Assembly (NCBI GenBank): GCA_016788295.1
Contig: JAEUSY010000033.1
Location: 1 to 43,599 of the forward strand
Source of the DNA: Flavobacteriales bacterium
Lineage (GTDB): Bacteria > Bacteroidota > Bacteroidia > Flavobacteriales_F > PHOS-HE28
Direction: 5' to 3'
DNA: 43,599 bases
Shown: positions 34,378-42,948 of the stretch, one piece after another
Numbering within the stretch: the stretch's first letter is position 1
How the letters are laid out: the number at the start of each line of letters is the position of its first letter
Notes under the pieces: generated by a model
What the model was told of the DNA's origin: nothing
Databases searched by the model: none
The model's input: only the letters and a program-made list of their open reading frames with translations
Program-made: the position numbers and the translations under genes

Positions 34378-35342
34378 TTACGCGCTGGTGCCATCCGTTC
34401 CAAGAACAGCAGCAGGGCCACGCCAACAATGGCGAGCAAGATGGCCCATCCAAGCATGGGGTCCTTCTCGGTAATGCCCAACAACCGGTCCATTTCGGTG
34501 ACAGTAGCGTGATCGGCAGGCCAGATATTGTGTTGGATGAAAGGCTCCAGGTGTTCATCGGGCTTGCCCTCGTGCACGGTGCGTACACTGATCACTTCTT
34601 TCCACGGCCAAATGATGGTGAGCGAACCCAGCAGGAATCCGGTCAGGGTGGAAACGGTGAGGTCGTGATACTTCGCGAACATCCAATTGAGCAGTCGCGA
34701 AAAAGCCATAAGGCCGAACAGGCAACCCGTGGCGAAAACCACGATCACCGGAATGTCGAAGGTCTTCAGGGCCGTCATCACTGGGAGGTAGGCTCCCATC
34801 AACAACAGGATGAACGAACCGCTGATGCCGGGCAGGATCATGGCACAAATGGCTATGGCCCCGGCCACGAAGTAGAACAACAAGTTCGATGAACCACTTG
34901 CCGGTTCAAGCAGGCCGATCGTCACCGCTGCCGCCGTACCCACCAACAGCCCCAAAATGGCCGGAAAGGACCAGTGCTTCACCAATCGTCCGCAGAGCCA
35001 AACGCTGGCTGCGATCAGTCCGAAGAAAAAGCTCCAGATGAGCACGGGTTGGTGCTTCAAAGCCCATGTGATCGGCCGCACGAGCAGCAAAACGCTGGTA
35101 ACGATACCCGCCAGCAGCGTGGCCAGAAAGTCGCCATTTACCTGGCGCCACGCAGCGGCCAAGCCCTGTTTGCGCAATACCACGAGCGTATCGGGCCCTA
35201 GCGACTTGATGGAGGAGAGCAGCTCTTCGTAGATGCCGGAGATGAACGCGATGGTGCCACCGGAAACACCAGGTACCACATCGGCCGCCCCCATGGACAT
35301 GCCTTTCAGGAAGAGCTTAACGCGTGAACGGAGGTCCATCAT
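34374..35342 (-). CDS. DUF368 membrane protein, probable undecaprenyl-phosphate translocase (PopT type)
   Basis: 322 residues from the ATG at 35342 (MMDLRSRVKLFLKGMSMGAA); a second ATG is at 35339. The family signature GMSMGAADVVPGVSGGTIAF opens the protein and is echoed by AICAMILPGISGSFILLLMG in the second half, giving an internal repeat. About nine membrane segments follow. DUF368 proteins (PopT) have been described as returning undecaprenyl phosphate across the inner membrane for cell-wall and surface polysaccharide synthesis. Its start lies 2 nt after the stop of the rhodanese gene and its stop overlaps aroE. Confidence 0.88.
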   Translation of the reverse strand: MMDLRSRVKLFLKGMSMGAADVVPGVSGGTIAFISGIYEELLSSIKSLGPDTLVVLRKQGLAAAWRQVNGDFLATLLAGIVTSVLLLVRPITWALKHQPVLIWSFFFGLIAASVWLCGRLVKHWSFPAILGLLVGTAAAVTIGLLEPASGSSNLLFYFVAGAIAICAMILPGISGSFILLLMGAYLPVMTALKTFDIPVIVVFATGCLFGLMAFSRLLNWMFAKYHDLTVSTLTGFLLGSLTIIWPWKEVISVRTVHEGKPDEHLEPFIQHNIWPADHATVTEMDRLLGITEKDPMLGWAILLAIVGVALLLFLERMAPARK

Positions 35343-35344
35343 GA

Positions 35345-35677
35345 TCACTCGCAGCTGATGGCCGGGTCCACATCGGCGCTCCACGCTTCAATGCCGCCCT
35401 TTAGGTTGACCAGGTTGGTGAAGCCATAGCGGCTGCTGAGCGCCTGCACCACGGCTGCGCCACGGTTGCCGCTCTTGCAATGCATCACCACGGGAATGTC
35501 GCGCCTCAATTCGTTGCTGCGTTCAAGGATATCGCCCATGGGAATGAGCGTGCCGCCGATACTGCAACGTTCGGCTTCGTAAGGTTCACGCAGGTCAATG
35601 AGCTGGAAGGGGAGGTTCCCTTCACGCATGCGCTTCAGCTCCTGTACGGAGATCTCGTTCATGGCAGGTTCTTGCAT
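35345..35677 (-). CDS. Single-domain rhodanese-like protein
   Basis: 110 residues. A complete rhodanese domain: NEISVQELKRM, LIDLREPYEAERCSIGG, IPMGDI and the active-site loop HCKSGNRG with the sulfur-carrying Cys67, then LKGGIEAWSADVDPAI. Single-domain rhodaneses carry persulfide sulfur in the cytoplasm. A -7-like TTTCTTCG box (35688-35681) ends 3 nt before the ATG at 35677, which supports this start over the in-frame ATG at 35662. First gene of the operon with DUF368 and aroE. Confidence 0.9.
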   Translation of the reverse strand: MQEPAMNEISVQELKRMREGNLPFQLIDLREPYEAERCSIGGTLIPMGDILERSNELRRDIPVVMHCKSGNRGAAVVQALSSRYGFTNLVNLKGGIEAWSADVDPAISCE

Positions 35678-35711
35678 CCGCGAAGAAAGAACTCCGCGCG
35701 GAAATGGTGGC

Positions 35712-36512
35712 TCAGCTCTCGGACTTCACCTGTCGGAGCTTGTCGGCCACCTGTTCGGGAAGGTATTGGAAGAAGGTATCGCCGCGAAGGCCCAAGCGGA
35801 GGGTTTCCAGTGCGATCACTTCGTCCGGCGCGATGTTGCCCAGGTTCACGTTGGCCCCCAGCTGTTTGATGAACCAGACCTGCTGCGGCTTCTGTGGCGC
35901 TTCCCAGAGGATATCCTTGGAGGCCACCTTGGCCAGGATACGGTTCACCAAGGCCGTGTGCGCATGGCCACTGGGGCGGTAAATGCCCACTGTGCCGCTC
36001 TCACGCGCTTCGGCGATCACCTTCCAGCTGCCGGCATCCAGTTCGGTGCGCATCATGTTCACCCACTTCGCGGGGCTGATCAGAATGCCCGATTCCTTGG
36101 AACCCACCTCGCTGAGCACCGTGTAGTGCTTGGCAAGGTCGGTGATGTACTTGCATTTCTCTTTGGCGGGCATATTGATGGAGCCATCGGAGACCTCCAC
36201 GGTATCGAGCCCCAGTTGGTCAACCAGCTTGCGGTAGTCCTTCACCATGCCGCGCGCCACGAACGCCTCGAACAAGGTGCCGCCCAGATAAACGCGCATT
36301 CCGGCCTTCTGGAAAAGCTTCACCTTCTCCTTCAGCTTGGGCGTCACCATGGACGTGCCGAAGCCCAGCTTCACCAGGTCCACCAGCGCACCGCTCACCT
36401 CGATCAGGTCCTCCGCCTGGCGCATGGACAGCCCTTTGTCCATCACCATGGTTACTCCATCCTCACGCGGCTGTGCGCTGCGTGCAGGAATGTGTGTCAT
36501 CGAATAGTTCAT
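35712..36512 (-). CDS. comA: Phosphosulfolactate synthase (ComA family)
   Basis: 266 residues. ComA adds sulfite to phosphoenolpyruvate to give phosphosulfolactate, the first step to coenzyme M in methanogens. Bacterial homologues exist and may feed sulfolactate or sulfonate metabolism. Seen, as a TIM-barrel series: TMVMDKGLSMRQAEDL, VDLVKLGFGTSMV, MRVYLGGTLFEAF, LDTVEVSDGSINM, VLSEVGSKES, VIAEARESGTVGIY, ILWEAPQKPQQVWFIKQLG and NVNLGNIAPDEVIALETLRL. All family blocks are present, so an active enzyme is likely, though the bacterial pathway is inferred. It overlaps the TPR gene by 4 nt (ATGA), so the two are co-translated. Confidence 0.88.
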   Translation of the reverse strand: MNYSMTHIPARSAQPREDGVTMVMDKGLSMRQAEDLIEVSGALVDLVKLGFGTSMVTPKLKEKVKLFQKAGMRVYLGGTLFEAFVARGMVKDYRKLVDQLGLDTVEVSDGSINMPAKEKCKYITDLAKHYTVLSEVGSKESGILISPAKWVNMMRTELDAGSWKVIAEARESGTVGIYRPSGHAHTALVNRILAKVASKDILWEAPQKPQQVWFIKQLGANVNLGNIAPDEVIALETLRLGLRGDTFFQYLPEQVADKLRQVKSES

Positions 36513-37921
36513 TTCCGGTATAGGTCGAGCAGGTGGATCACCTGGGGCATGGCCGCTGCTTCGGGCATGTGCTCCAGCAGAAGGGTGTGCGAGGCATGGT
36601 CGGCCATCAGCGCTTCCTCCAGTTCCAGCAGGGCCTGCTGTTCCAGTCCCGCACGCAACAAATAGCTCACCAACCGGTAGCGGTAGCGCGCGTTCAGTTT
36701 GTGTACCTGTTCGCTCTCCTTCAGCTTGCGAATGGCGGCTTCGGGGCCTTTCAGGTTCAAGAGCATATCGGAGTGGTCCAGCCAGCCATCAAGGCTTTCG
36801 GGCTCGATCTTGTGCAGGCGCTCGTAGGCGGCAAAGGCTTCTTCGTTGCGGCCCACGTGGGCCAGGGCGCTGGCGTAGTAGAACCACGCATCACCATTCT
36901 CGGGGGCAATGCGGGTGGCCATGGCCAGGTCCTGCACGGCCTCAGCACCACGGTTCTGCATGTCCTTCACCACACCACGCCCGATCCAGGCATCCACCCA
37001 ATTGGGGTCGAGCGCAATGGCCTGGTCATAGTGTACGAGCGCCTGTTCGTAGCGCTCCATTTTCTCGTAACACTCGCCGATGTAGCTGAAGGTCACTGCT
37101 TGTGGGCCATCGTGCGGCAGGGTCTCCTGGTAGCATTCAATGGCCTCGGCATAACGTCCGAGCACAAGCAGGTTACGCGCTTTGCTGTAGTAGGCCGAAG
37201 TGAACCGTTCCTCGATGGCGATGCACAGGTCCAGTGCCTCAATGCTCTCGTCCAATCGCTCCAAGCGGGCCAGGGCATTGCCCAGGTTGTACCACGCCAC
37301 GAAGGAGTAGGGGTGTTCGTTGGTGAAGGAGCGGAAGTAGGCCACCGCGGCCTGGTGCGCCTCCATCAGGTCGAAGCAATAGGCGAGCTCGTAGAGCACG
37401 GCCTCGTTCTCCGGGTTTATCTCCAATCCTTTCTTCAGGCTGTCGATGGCCTGCTCGAACGCTTCGATGTTCTCGTACTCGAAAGCGAGGTCAAGGTGAA
37501 TGTCATCCAAACCCTCCTCGGCCAGCTCCAGTGCGCGCCGGTAATGCTCGATGGCCCGGCGGTAGTTGCGCAGCTGGCTGAAAATGCCGGCTTTCATGAG
37601 GTGTACCTCATCGTTGAAGGGCTCCAGCTTGCCAATGGCATCGAGCACCTCCAAGGCCTTGTTCAATTTGCCTTGGCCAATAAGCACGTTGGCCTCGCTG
37701 AACAACAGGTCCAACGACCCCGGATGCTGCTTTCGGGCGTAGTCCAGTACCTCCTGGGCACGCCTCAATTCGTTCTGTTCCAGATAGTGGTCGATGATGA
37801 GCTCGAACTCCTCAACATCGAAGAAATAGTGGCCGTTGCTGTGGAGCATGGCCTCGTAGCGCTGAACGCAGCTCTGCTGGTCCTCGTTGCGCTCGGGTAG
37901 TGAGTGGGAGCCTTCGTTCAT
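36509..37921 (-). CDS. Tetratricopeptide repeat protein
   Basis: 470 residues from the ATG at 37921 (MNEGSHSLPERNEDQQ). No signal peptide or membrane segment, so cytoplasmic. From about residue 35 it consists of roughly a dozen TPR units (for example YRRAIEHYRRALELAEEG, AFEQAIDSLKKGLEINPENE, YEQALVHYDQAIALDPNW). TPR arrays bind other proteins. An exact -7 box TAATTTTG (37958-37951) 29 nt upstream supports this start against the open frame from 38017. It leads an operon with comA. A direct functional link between the two is not evident. Confidence 0.86.
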   Translation of the reverse strand: MNEGSHSLPERNEDQQSCVQRYEAMLHSNGHYFFDVEEFELIIDHYLEQNELRRAQEVLDYARKQHPGSLDLLFSEANVLIGQGKLNKALEVLDAIGKLEPFNDEVHLMKAGIFSQLRNYRRAIEHYRRALELAEEGLDDIHLDLAFEYENIEAFEQAIDSLKKGLEINPENEAVLYELAYCFDLMEAHQAAVAYFRSFTNEHPYSFVAWYNLGNALARLERLDESIEALDLCIAIEERFTSAYYSKARNLLVLGRYAEAIECYQETLPHDGPQAVTFSYIGECYEKMERYEQALVHYDQAIALDPNWVDAWIGRGVVKDMQNRGAEAVQDLAMATRIAPENGDAWFYYASALAHVGRNEEAFAAYERLHKIEPESLDGWLDHSDMLLNLKGPEAAIRKLKESEQVHKLNARYRYRLVSYLLRAGLEQQALLELEEALMADHASHTLLLEHMPEAAAMPQVIHLLDLYRK

Positions 37922-37950
37922 GGAGGGACCGAATTGCACGGCCACTTCGA

Positions 37951-37958
37951 CAAAATTA
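37951..37958 (-). promoter_or_regulatory. -7 box of the TPR/comA operon
   Basis: TAATTTTG, an exact TAnnTTTG match, 29 nt before the ATG at 37921. Confidence 0.6.
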
Positions 37959-38138
37959 GGGAGATCGCCTTGTGGCCGACCTTGTCTGATGGAGCTTTTG
38001 AACAAGCCCCGGTGCATGCCGGTTCAACAACGGATCGTGAATGCGGTGTCCGAATGGGAAGCATGTGGCCCCGGTGCCGGAATAGCTTTGCGCCTGAGCC
38101 TCCGGGATATGTCCTTCCCAAGGCCTCGTTGAAACACC

Positions 38139-39545
38139 ATGACGCTCATTCGTTCCATCTCCGGCATTCGGGGTACCATCGGCGGTCCTTCAGGCGAAGG
38201 CCTTACCCCCCTGGATGTCGTTCGTTACACGGCCGCATTCGGCATGCTGATCAAACAGCGCTCAACCAAAGAGAAGCCGCGAATGCTCCTTGGGCGTGAT
38301 GCCCGGCCGAGCGGACCCATGGTGCGCGACCTGGTGATTGGCACGTTGGTGGGCATGGGATTCGAGGTGATCGACCTTGACATGGCGACCACCCCCACGG
38401 TGGAAATGGCCGTGGTCGGCGAAGCGGCGGATGGAGGCATCATCCTCACGGCCAGCCACAATCCGGTGCAATGGAACGCGCTGAAGCTGTTGAACAGCAA
38501 GGGTGAGTTCATCAGTGCGGAGGATGGAGCGGAGGTGTTGCGGATAGCCAGCACCGAAGCGGTGGATTTCGCGCCAGTATCACAACTCGGTTCCGTACGC
38601 CGCGCAGACGGCTGGACGCGCAAGCACATCGACGCCATCCTCGACCTGGACCTGGTGGACACCGATGCCATCCGTAAGGCGGACCTGCGCGTGGCCGTTG
38701 ATGCCGTGAACTCCATTGGAGGCCATGCCGTGCCGGCGTTGCTCACGGCCTTGGGTGTGAACGAAGTGGTGGAAGTGAACTGCGTGCCCAACGGCCAATT
38801 CGCCCACAACCCCGAACCGCTGCCTGAGCACTTGGGCGATCTCTGCCAGGCCGTGGTGCGCCACAAAGCCCACCTCGGTATCGCCGTAGACCCCGATGTG
38901 GACCGTCTGGCCTTGGTATCGGAGGATGGGACCTTGTTCGGCGAGGAATACACGCTGGTGGCCGTGGCCGACCATGTACTGGCCAGCCGTCCGGGCGATA
39001 CGGTAAGCAACCTGAGCAGCACCCGCGCCTTGGACGATGTGGCCATCAAGCATGGCCGCAAGCGCCACGCCAGTGCGGTGGGCGAGGTGAACGTGGTGGA
39101 GACCATGAAGGCCGTGCAGGCGCCCATTGGAGGCGAAGGCAACGGTGGCATCATTCTGAGCGAATTGCACTACGGACGCGATGCGCTCGTTGGCATAGCG
39201 CTGTTCCTGACCCATCTGGTAAAAAGCGGCAAGACCTGCTCGGCTTTGCGCCAGAGCTATCCGGACTACTTCATCAGCAAGAACAAGATCGAACTGAAGG
39301 CCGATATGGACGTGGCCGCGATCGTTGATGCCATGCGGTCGCGCTATGCGAACGAACCGCACAGCACGGTGGATGGTCTGCGGATCGAGTTCGGGAACAC
39401 GTGGGTGCATCTGCGCCGCAGCAATACGGAGCCGATCATCCGGGTCTATGCGGAAGCGCCGTCACGCGAAGCGGCCGATGACCTGGCCAGCAGGATCCTG
39501 AGGGAACTGTCCGAAGTGGCGGAAGGGCAGGCCCTGGCCCGGTAA
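38139..39545 (+). CDS. glmM: Phosphoglucosamine mutase (phosphohexomutase family)
   Basis: 468 residues. Converts glucosamine-6-phosphate to glucosamine-1-phosphate for UDP-GlcNAc and cell-wall synthesis. Seen: the opening SISGIRGTIGG, the active-site serine loop GIILTASHNPVQWNALKLL (phosphoserine Ser106), the Mg site DPDVDR (251-256), the sugar-binding loop GGEGNGGII and the phosphate-binding RRSNTEPIIRVYAEA. Family members can also act on glucose or mannose phosphates, so substrate is inferred from the overall likeness to Bacteroidota GlmM. The cysteine desulfurase gene follows 39 nt later with its own -7 box. Confidence 0.9.
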   Translation: MTLIRSISGIRGTIGGPSGEGLTPLDVVRYTAAFGMLIKQRSTKEKPRMLLGRDARPSGPMVRDLVIGTLVGMGFEVIDLDMATTPTVEMAVVGEAADGGIILTASHNPVQWNALKLLNSKGEFISAEDGAEVLRIASTEAVDFAPVSQLGSVRRADGWTRKHIDAILDLDLVDTDAIRKADLRVAVDAVNSIGGHAVPALLTALGVNEVVEVNCVPNGQFAHNPEPLPEHLGDLCQAVVRHKAHLGIAVDPDVDRLALVSEDGTLFGEEYTLVAVADHVLASRPGDTVSNLSSTRALDDVAIKHGRKRHASAVGEVNVVETMKAVQAPIGGEGNGGIILSELHYGRDALVGIALFLTHLVKSGKTCSALRQSYPDYFISKNKIELKADMDVAAIVDAMRSRYANEPHSTVDGLRIEFGNTWVHLRRSNTEPIIRVYAEAPSREAADDLASRILRELSEVAEGQALAR

Positions 39546-39550
39546 CTTCG
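39543..39550 (+). promoter_or_regulatory. -7 box of the cysteine desulfurase gene
   Basis: TAACTTCG, overlapping the stop codon of glmM (TAA), 34 nt before the ATG at 39585. Confidence 0.4.
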
Positions 39551-39584
39551 CGGCCCGCTTACCCGCTTTCGCACTCGGACCACC

Positions 39585-40736
39585 ATGAACAGGATCTATC
39601 TCGACAACGCAGCAACCACACCGCTGGACCCCGAGGTCCTTGAGGCCATGCTGCCTTGTTTTCAGGAACATTTCGGCAATCCCAGCTCCATTCACGCGTT
39701 CGGTCGGCGTACGCGTGCCGCCGTGGAGCAGGCGCGTCGCCAGATCGCGCAACTGCTGAACTGCACACCGGGCGAGATCATCTTCACCAGTGGCGGTACC
39801 GAAGCGGACAACATGGCCCTCACATGCAGCGTGCGCGATCTTGGTGTGAAGCACATCATCACTTCACCGATCGAGCACCATGCGGTGGAGCTCACGGCTG
39901 AGGCCATCGGACACCATGGTGGTGCCCAAGTGCACTGGCTGCGCTTACACCCCGATGGACAGCCTGACCTAGCGCATTTGGAGGAACTGCTCGTGGCAAC
40001 GAAGAGCCAGGGCGTCCTGGTCTCATTGATGCACGCCAATAACGAGATCGGCACGCGCATCGACCTGAACGTGATCGGTGATTTGGTGCATCGTTTCGGT
40101 GCCCTGTTCCACAGCGATACTGTGCAGACCATGGGGCACTACCGCTTCGATCTGGCCGCATTGCCCGTTGACATGATCACCTGTGCGGCGCACAAGTTCC
40201 ACGGTCCCAAGGGCGTTGGCTTCCTCTTCATGCGCAACGGCACCGGATTGAAGCCCTTGATCCTTGGCGGCGCCCAGGAGCGGAACATGCGCGCCGGCAC
40301 CGAGAACATTCCCGGTATCGTGGGACTGGCCAAGGCCATGGAGATCGCATATCGCGATGTGGAAGGCCACCAGCACCATGTGCAGGCGCTGAAGGAGCGC
40401 ATGATGCAACGCCTGCTTGCCGAGATCCCCGGCGTGGGCTTCAATGGCGATGTGGGGCCCAACAGCTTGTACACCGTTCTGAACGTGCGTTTCCCGGATG
40501 ACGGTAAGGCCGAAATGCTCCTGTATAATCTGGATATTGAAGGTGTGGCGTGCAGCGGCGGAAGCGCCTGTAGCAGCGGCAGCAACAAGGGTTCACATGT
40601 GCTCGGCGCCTTGTATCCCGACCGTCCTGGAGCGAACATCCGCTTCTCCTTCAGCCGGTTCACGACTGCTGAAGAAGTGGACCGCACCGTGTCGATCGTA
40701 AAGCGCATATTCCAGCTGGAACCGGTGAGCGCCTGA
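39585..40736 (+). CDS. Cysteine desulfurase (NifS/IscS class)
   Basis: 383 residues. A PLP enzyme that takes sulfur from cysteine for Fe-S clusters or tRNA thiolation. Seen: YLDNAATTPLDPEVLEAM, FTSGGTEADNMAL, IEHHAVEL, MHANNEIGT, FHSDTVQTMGH, the PLP lysine Lys204 in CAAHKFHGPKGVGFLF and the sulfur-carrying Cys329 in GSACSSGSNKGSHVL. The long loop around the active cysteine marks the IscS/NifS class rather than SufS. No IscU or other Fe-S genes adjoin it, so it may be the general housekeeping enzyme or serve tRNA modification. Confidence 0.94.
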   Translation: MNRIYLDNAATTPLDPEVLEAMLPCFQEHFGNPSSIHAFGRRTRAAVEQARRQIAQLLNCTPGEIIFTSGGTEADNMALTCSVRDLGVKHIITSPIEHHAVELTAEAIGHHGGAQVHWLRLHPDGQPDLAHLEELLVATKSQGVLVSLMHANNEIGTRIDLNVIGDLVHRFGALFHSDTVQTMGHYRFDLAALPVDMITCAAHKFHGPKGVGFLFMRNGTGLKPLILGGAQERNMRAGTENIPGIVGLAKAMEIAYRDVEGHQHHVQALKERMMQRLLAEIPGVGFNGDVGPNSLYTVLNVRFPDDGKAEMLLYNLDIEGVACSGGSACSSGSNKGSHVLGALYPDRPGANIRFSFSRFTTAEEVDRTVSIVKRIFQLEPVSA

Positions 40737-40779
40737 GGGCTCAGCGGCATTGGGCTATCGGCGTTCTCGCGTTGATCGC

Positions 40780-40787
40780 TATTTTCG
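40780..40787 (+). promoter_or_regulatory. -7 box of the zinc-ribbon gene
   Basis: TATTTTCG ending 4 nt before the ATG at 40792; predicts a leaderless message and fixes the start against the open frame from 40750. Confidence 0.5.
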
Positions 40788-40791
40788 GTGC

Positions 40792-41208
40792 ATGTCTGCC
40801 ACAACGGAAAAGGTCTGCTTGGAGTGCGGAGAGCGCATCCTTGGGCGTACCGACAAGCGTTTTTGTTCGGATGCTTGCCGCAACCTGTATCACTACAGGG
40901 CGAACAATGCGCCGATAAACTATGTGCGCAACGTAGTGAACGCGCTGAAGCGCAACAGGCGCATACTTTCCGAGTTGAATACCGGTCCCGAAGGCAAGAC
41001 CAAGGTGCATCGCGATAAGCTCATCGAGAGAGGCTACAGCTTCACGTACCACACCAACACGCACCGGACCAAGGCGGGCAACAACTACGTGTTCTGCTTT
41101 GAGCAGGGCTTCCTCGAACTGGGTGAGAACTGGTTCATGCTCGTTCGGCGCGACGAGTACCTGGACCGTTCGGGAGACAAGAAGACGGACCACTTGGGGC
41201 AGGCTTAG
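40792..41208 (+). CDS. Small zinc-ribbon protein of unknown function (138 aa)
   Basis: An N-terminal treble-clef-like zinc site CLECGERI...KRFCSDACRNLYHY (four cysteines, residues about 9-30), then a basic helical part (NYVRNVVNALKRNRRILSEL) and a C-terminal domain (RGYSFTYHTNTHRTKAGNNY, FCFEQGFLELGENWFMLVRR). The zinc site resembles those in proteins that bind nucleic acids or assist tRNA/ribosome functions. Similar proteins are common in Bacteroidota but uncharacterised. The stop codon overlaps that of pdeM on the other strand: TAG at 41206-41208 against TAA at 41207-41205. Confidence 0.8.
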   Translation: MSATTEKVCLECGERILGRTDKRFCSDACRNLYHYRANNAPINYVRNVVNALKRNRRILSELNTGPEGKTKVHRDKLIERGYSFTYHTNTHRTKAGNNYVFCFEQGFLELGENWFMLVRRDEYLDRSGDKKTDHLGQA

Positions 41209-41876
41209 TGCCCGGCCGCTGCGCGTGGAACGAACAGGCCGGTCACTTCCATCACTTCTTTTCCAGTGCAAGCGAACACACGGTCGTTCGGTTGCGGCTT
41301 CACGGGGTGTAGTCCGGTGGAAGTTCCGAAGGCGGGCAGCAGTATACGTTGCTCGTTGATGAGGAAGGCCGGCACCCTGATCCGTTGACGACCTTTTCCT
41401 GAAAGGATGATGCCTGGGTGCACATGGCCGCTAATGGTGCCAATGCCCGTGCATGATCCTCCGTCATGTGTCAACACGAAAGGGGAGAGCTCCAATACCT
41501 CATCGTGTAAGATGATCCCTGCCTCATGATATTGAGCTGGGTCGAGCACATCGTGGTTGCCTGGTACCAATTCCACCGCGCAACGCTGAGCATTGGCCCA
41601 GGTCACGAAGCCGGGCCAGGCGTGGTTGTGTGAACTGTGGAACAGGTCACCCAGAACAAGCAACCGTTCAGGCCTGAACACCTCCAGCAGTCCAGTAAGG
41701 CGACTTAACGTGTGATCATCATGACCTTCAGGTATCGCCATGCCGCCCTTGCGCAGATGAGCCGCTTTACCCAAATGCGGATCGCTCACAACGAGGCAAT
41801 TCCTGGCAGGCCAGAACAAGGCGCGGTGCGCATGAAGCACCCAACGCTCGCCTAGTAGTTCCACTTCCTTCAACAT
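41205..41876 (-). CDS. pdeM: Ligase-associated DNA damage response endonuclease PdeM
   Basis: 223 residues of the calcineurin-type metallophosphoesterase fold. Metal ligands are visible: Asp32/His34 (VSDPHLGKAAH), Asp77 (VLGDLFHSS), Asn107/His108 (VPGNHDV) and His151/His153 (SGHVHPG). The sequence DPHLGKAAHLRKGGMAIPEG is typical of PdeM, which is usually encoded with an ATP-dependent DNA ligase, an exonuclease and an Lhr-type helicase. None of these partners is in the window, so here the gene stands alone. A -7 box TAGTTTCG (41891-41884) ends 7 nt before the ATG. An overlapping ATG at 41880 is in the wrong frame. Confidence 0.88.
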   Translation of the reverse strand: MLKEVELLGERWVLHAHRALFWPARNCLVVSDPHLGKAAHLRKGGMAIPEGHDDHTLSRLTGLLEVFRPERLLVLGDLFHSSHNHAWPGFVTWANAQRCAVELVPGNHDVLDPAQYHEAGIILHDEVLELSPFVLTHDGGSCTGIGTISGHVHPGIILSGKGRQRIRVPAFLINEQRILLPAFGTSTGLHPVKPQPNDRVFACTGKEVMEVTGLFVPRAAAGH

Positions 41877-41883
41877 CCATGGG

Positions 41884-41891
41884 CGAAACTA
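41884..41891 (-). promoter_or_regulatory. -7 box of pdeM
   Basis: TAGTTTCG on the minus strand, 7 nt before the ATG at 41876, in the divergent gap with the antiporter gene. Confidence 0.5.
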
Positions 41892-41952
41892 TGAGGTAGC
41901 CATGTCATACATCAGGAGTTGTCGCTCGGGCGATCGATATCTTGCGTGGAAC

Positions 41953-42945
41953 ATGGAATTGTTACAGACCCTGCTCGGTTTCGCGCTATGTGCTTCGGCC
42001 ATTGCCTTCAGCGGCTCTCGCTTGGCGCGGCTGGGCGACCGCTTGGCGGAGCTAACTGGTCTTGGCAGGGCTTGGTTGGGGCTTGTGCTCATGGCCACTG
42101 TTACGTCGCTGCCAGAGCTCTTCGTGGGCATCGGTTCGGCGGGTATTCGCGGCAATGCGGACCTTGCCGTTGGCGACGTTCTCGGCAGCTGCGTGTTCAA
42201 TCTTCTGGTCCTTTCCGTCCTCGATGCGTTTCAACGAGGCCCAGGGCTATTGAGCACAGTAGCCCCCAAGCAGGTGCTTTCTGCCGCACTGGGTATTGTC
42301 CTGCTCGCCTTGGTCGGCTTCGGGCTCTTATTGCCCGACCAAATTGTGGTCATGGGTTGGGTGGGTGCGCTCAGCCTAGTATTCGGAGGCGTGTATCTCG
42401 TTGCCATGCGCATGGTCTACCGGCACATGGGCCAGGCTGCTACCCGGCCGCATGGCGATGGGCCTGATCGCAGCGAACTTCGCCGCGTACTTGCCTGGTA
42501 TGGGGTCCATGCCGCCGTGGTCATTGCTGCGGCGCTCTTTCTGCCGGGACTGGCGGAGGCCATCACTGAGCAGACCGGATTGAAGGCATCCTTCGTGGGG
42601 ACACTTCTATTGGCTGCCTCCACGTCTTTCCCTGAGGTCGCTGTTTCCATGGCCGCGTTGCGCATCGGCGCCATCGATCTGGCGGTCGCCAATCTGCTTG
42701 GTAGCAACCTCTTCAATATCCTCATCCTCGCCATCGACGACATCGTTTACAGTGGTGGTTTCCTGCTGAAGGATGCCTCCGAGGTTCATTTGCTGTCGGT
42801 GCTCAGCACCATCATCATGAGCGCCATCGTCATCGTGGGGCTAACCTTCCGCACGGCCCCCAAACGCTTCCTGCTTGCGTGGGACACCTTTTTGATCGCA
42901 GTGGTCTATATCGTTAACCTCATCCTGCTCTACCGCCTCGCTTGA
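41953..42945 (+). CDS. Sodium/calcium exchanger-family membrane protein
   Basis: 330 residues from the ATG at 41953 (MELLQTLLGFALCASAIAF). An upstream ATG at 41902 would add 17 polar residues and lies next to the pdeM promoter. About ten membrane helices form two inverted repeats, each with the ion-site motifs of the CaCA family: VTSLPELFVGIGSA with LGSCVFNLLVL in the first half, STSFPEVAVSMAAL with LLGSNLFNILILA in the second. It probably exchanges Ca2+ for Na+ or H+ at the inner membrane. A cation-pumping P-type ATPase gene follows 3 nt after its stop, so the pair may form a calcium-export operon. Confidence 0.88.
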   Translation: MELLQTLLGFALCASAIAFSGSRLARLGDRLAELTGLGRAWLGLVLMATVTSLPELFVGIGSAGIRGNADLAVGDVLGSCVFNLLVLSVLDAFQRGPGLLSTVAPKQVLSAALGIVLLALVGFGLLLPDQIVVMGWVGALSLVFGGVYLVAMRMVYRHMGQAATRPHGDGPDRSELRRVLAWYGVHAAVVIAAALFLPGLAEAITEQTGLKASFVGTLLLAASTSFPEVAVSMAALRIGAIDLAVANLLGSNLFNILILAIDDIVYSGGFLLKDASEVHLLSVLSTIIMSAIVIVGLTFRTAPKRFLLAWDTFLIAVVYIVNLILLYRLA

Positions 42946-42948
42946 ATC

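Noticed and set aside
36533..37900. A 455-residue plus-strand frame
   Set aside because: It mirrors the TPR gene; it has no recognisable domain and arises from high-GC codon bias.
37887..38132. Plus-strand frame of 81 residues before glmM
   Set aside because: It overlaps the 5' end of the TPR gene and its promoter; Arg/Pro/Cys-rich with no family likeness.
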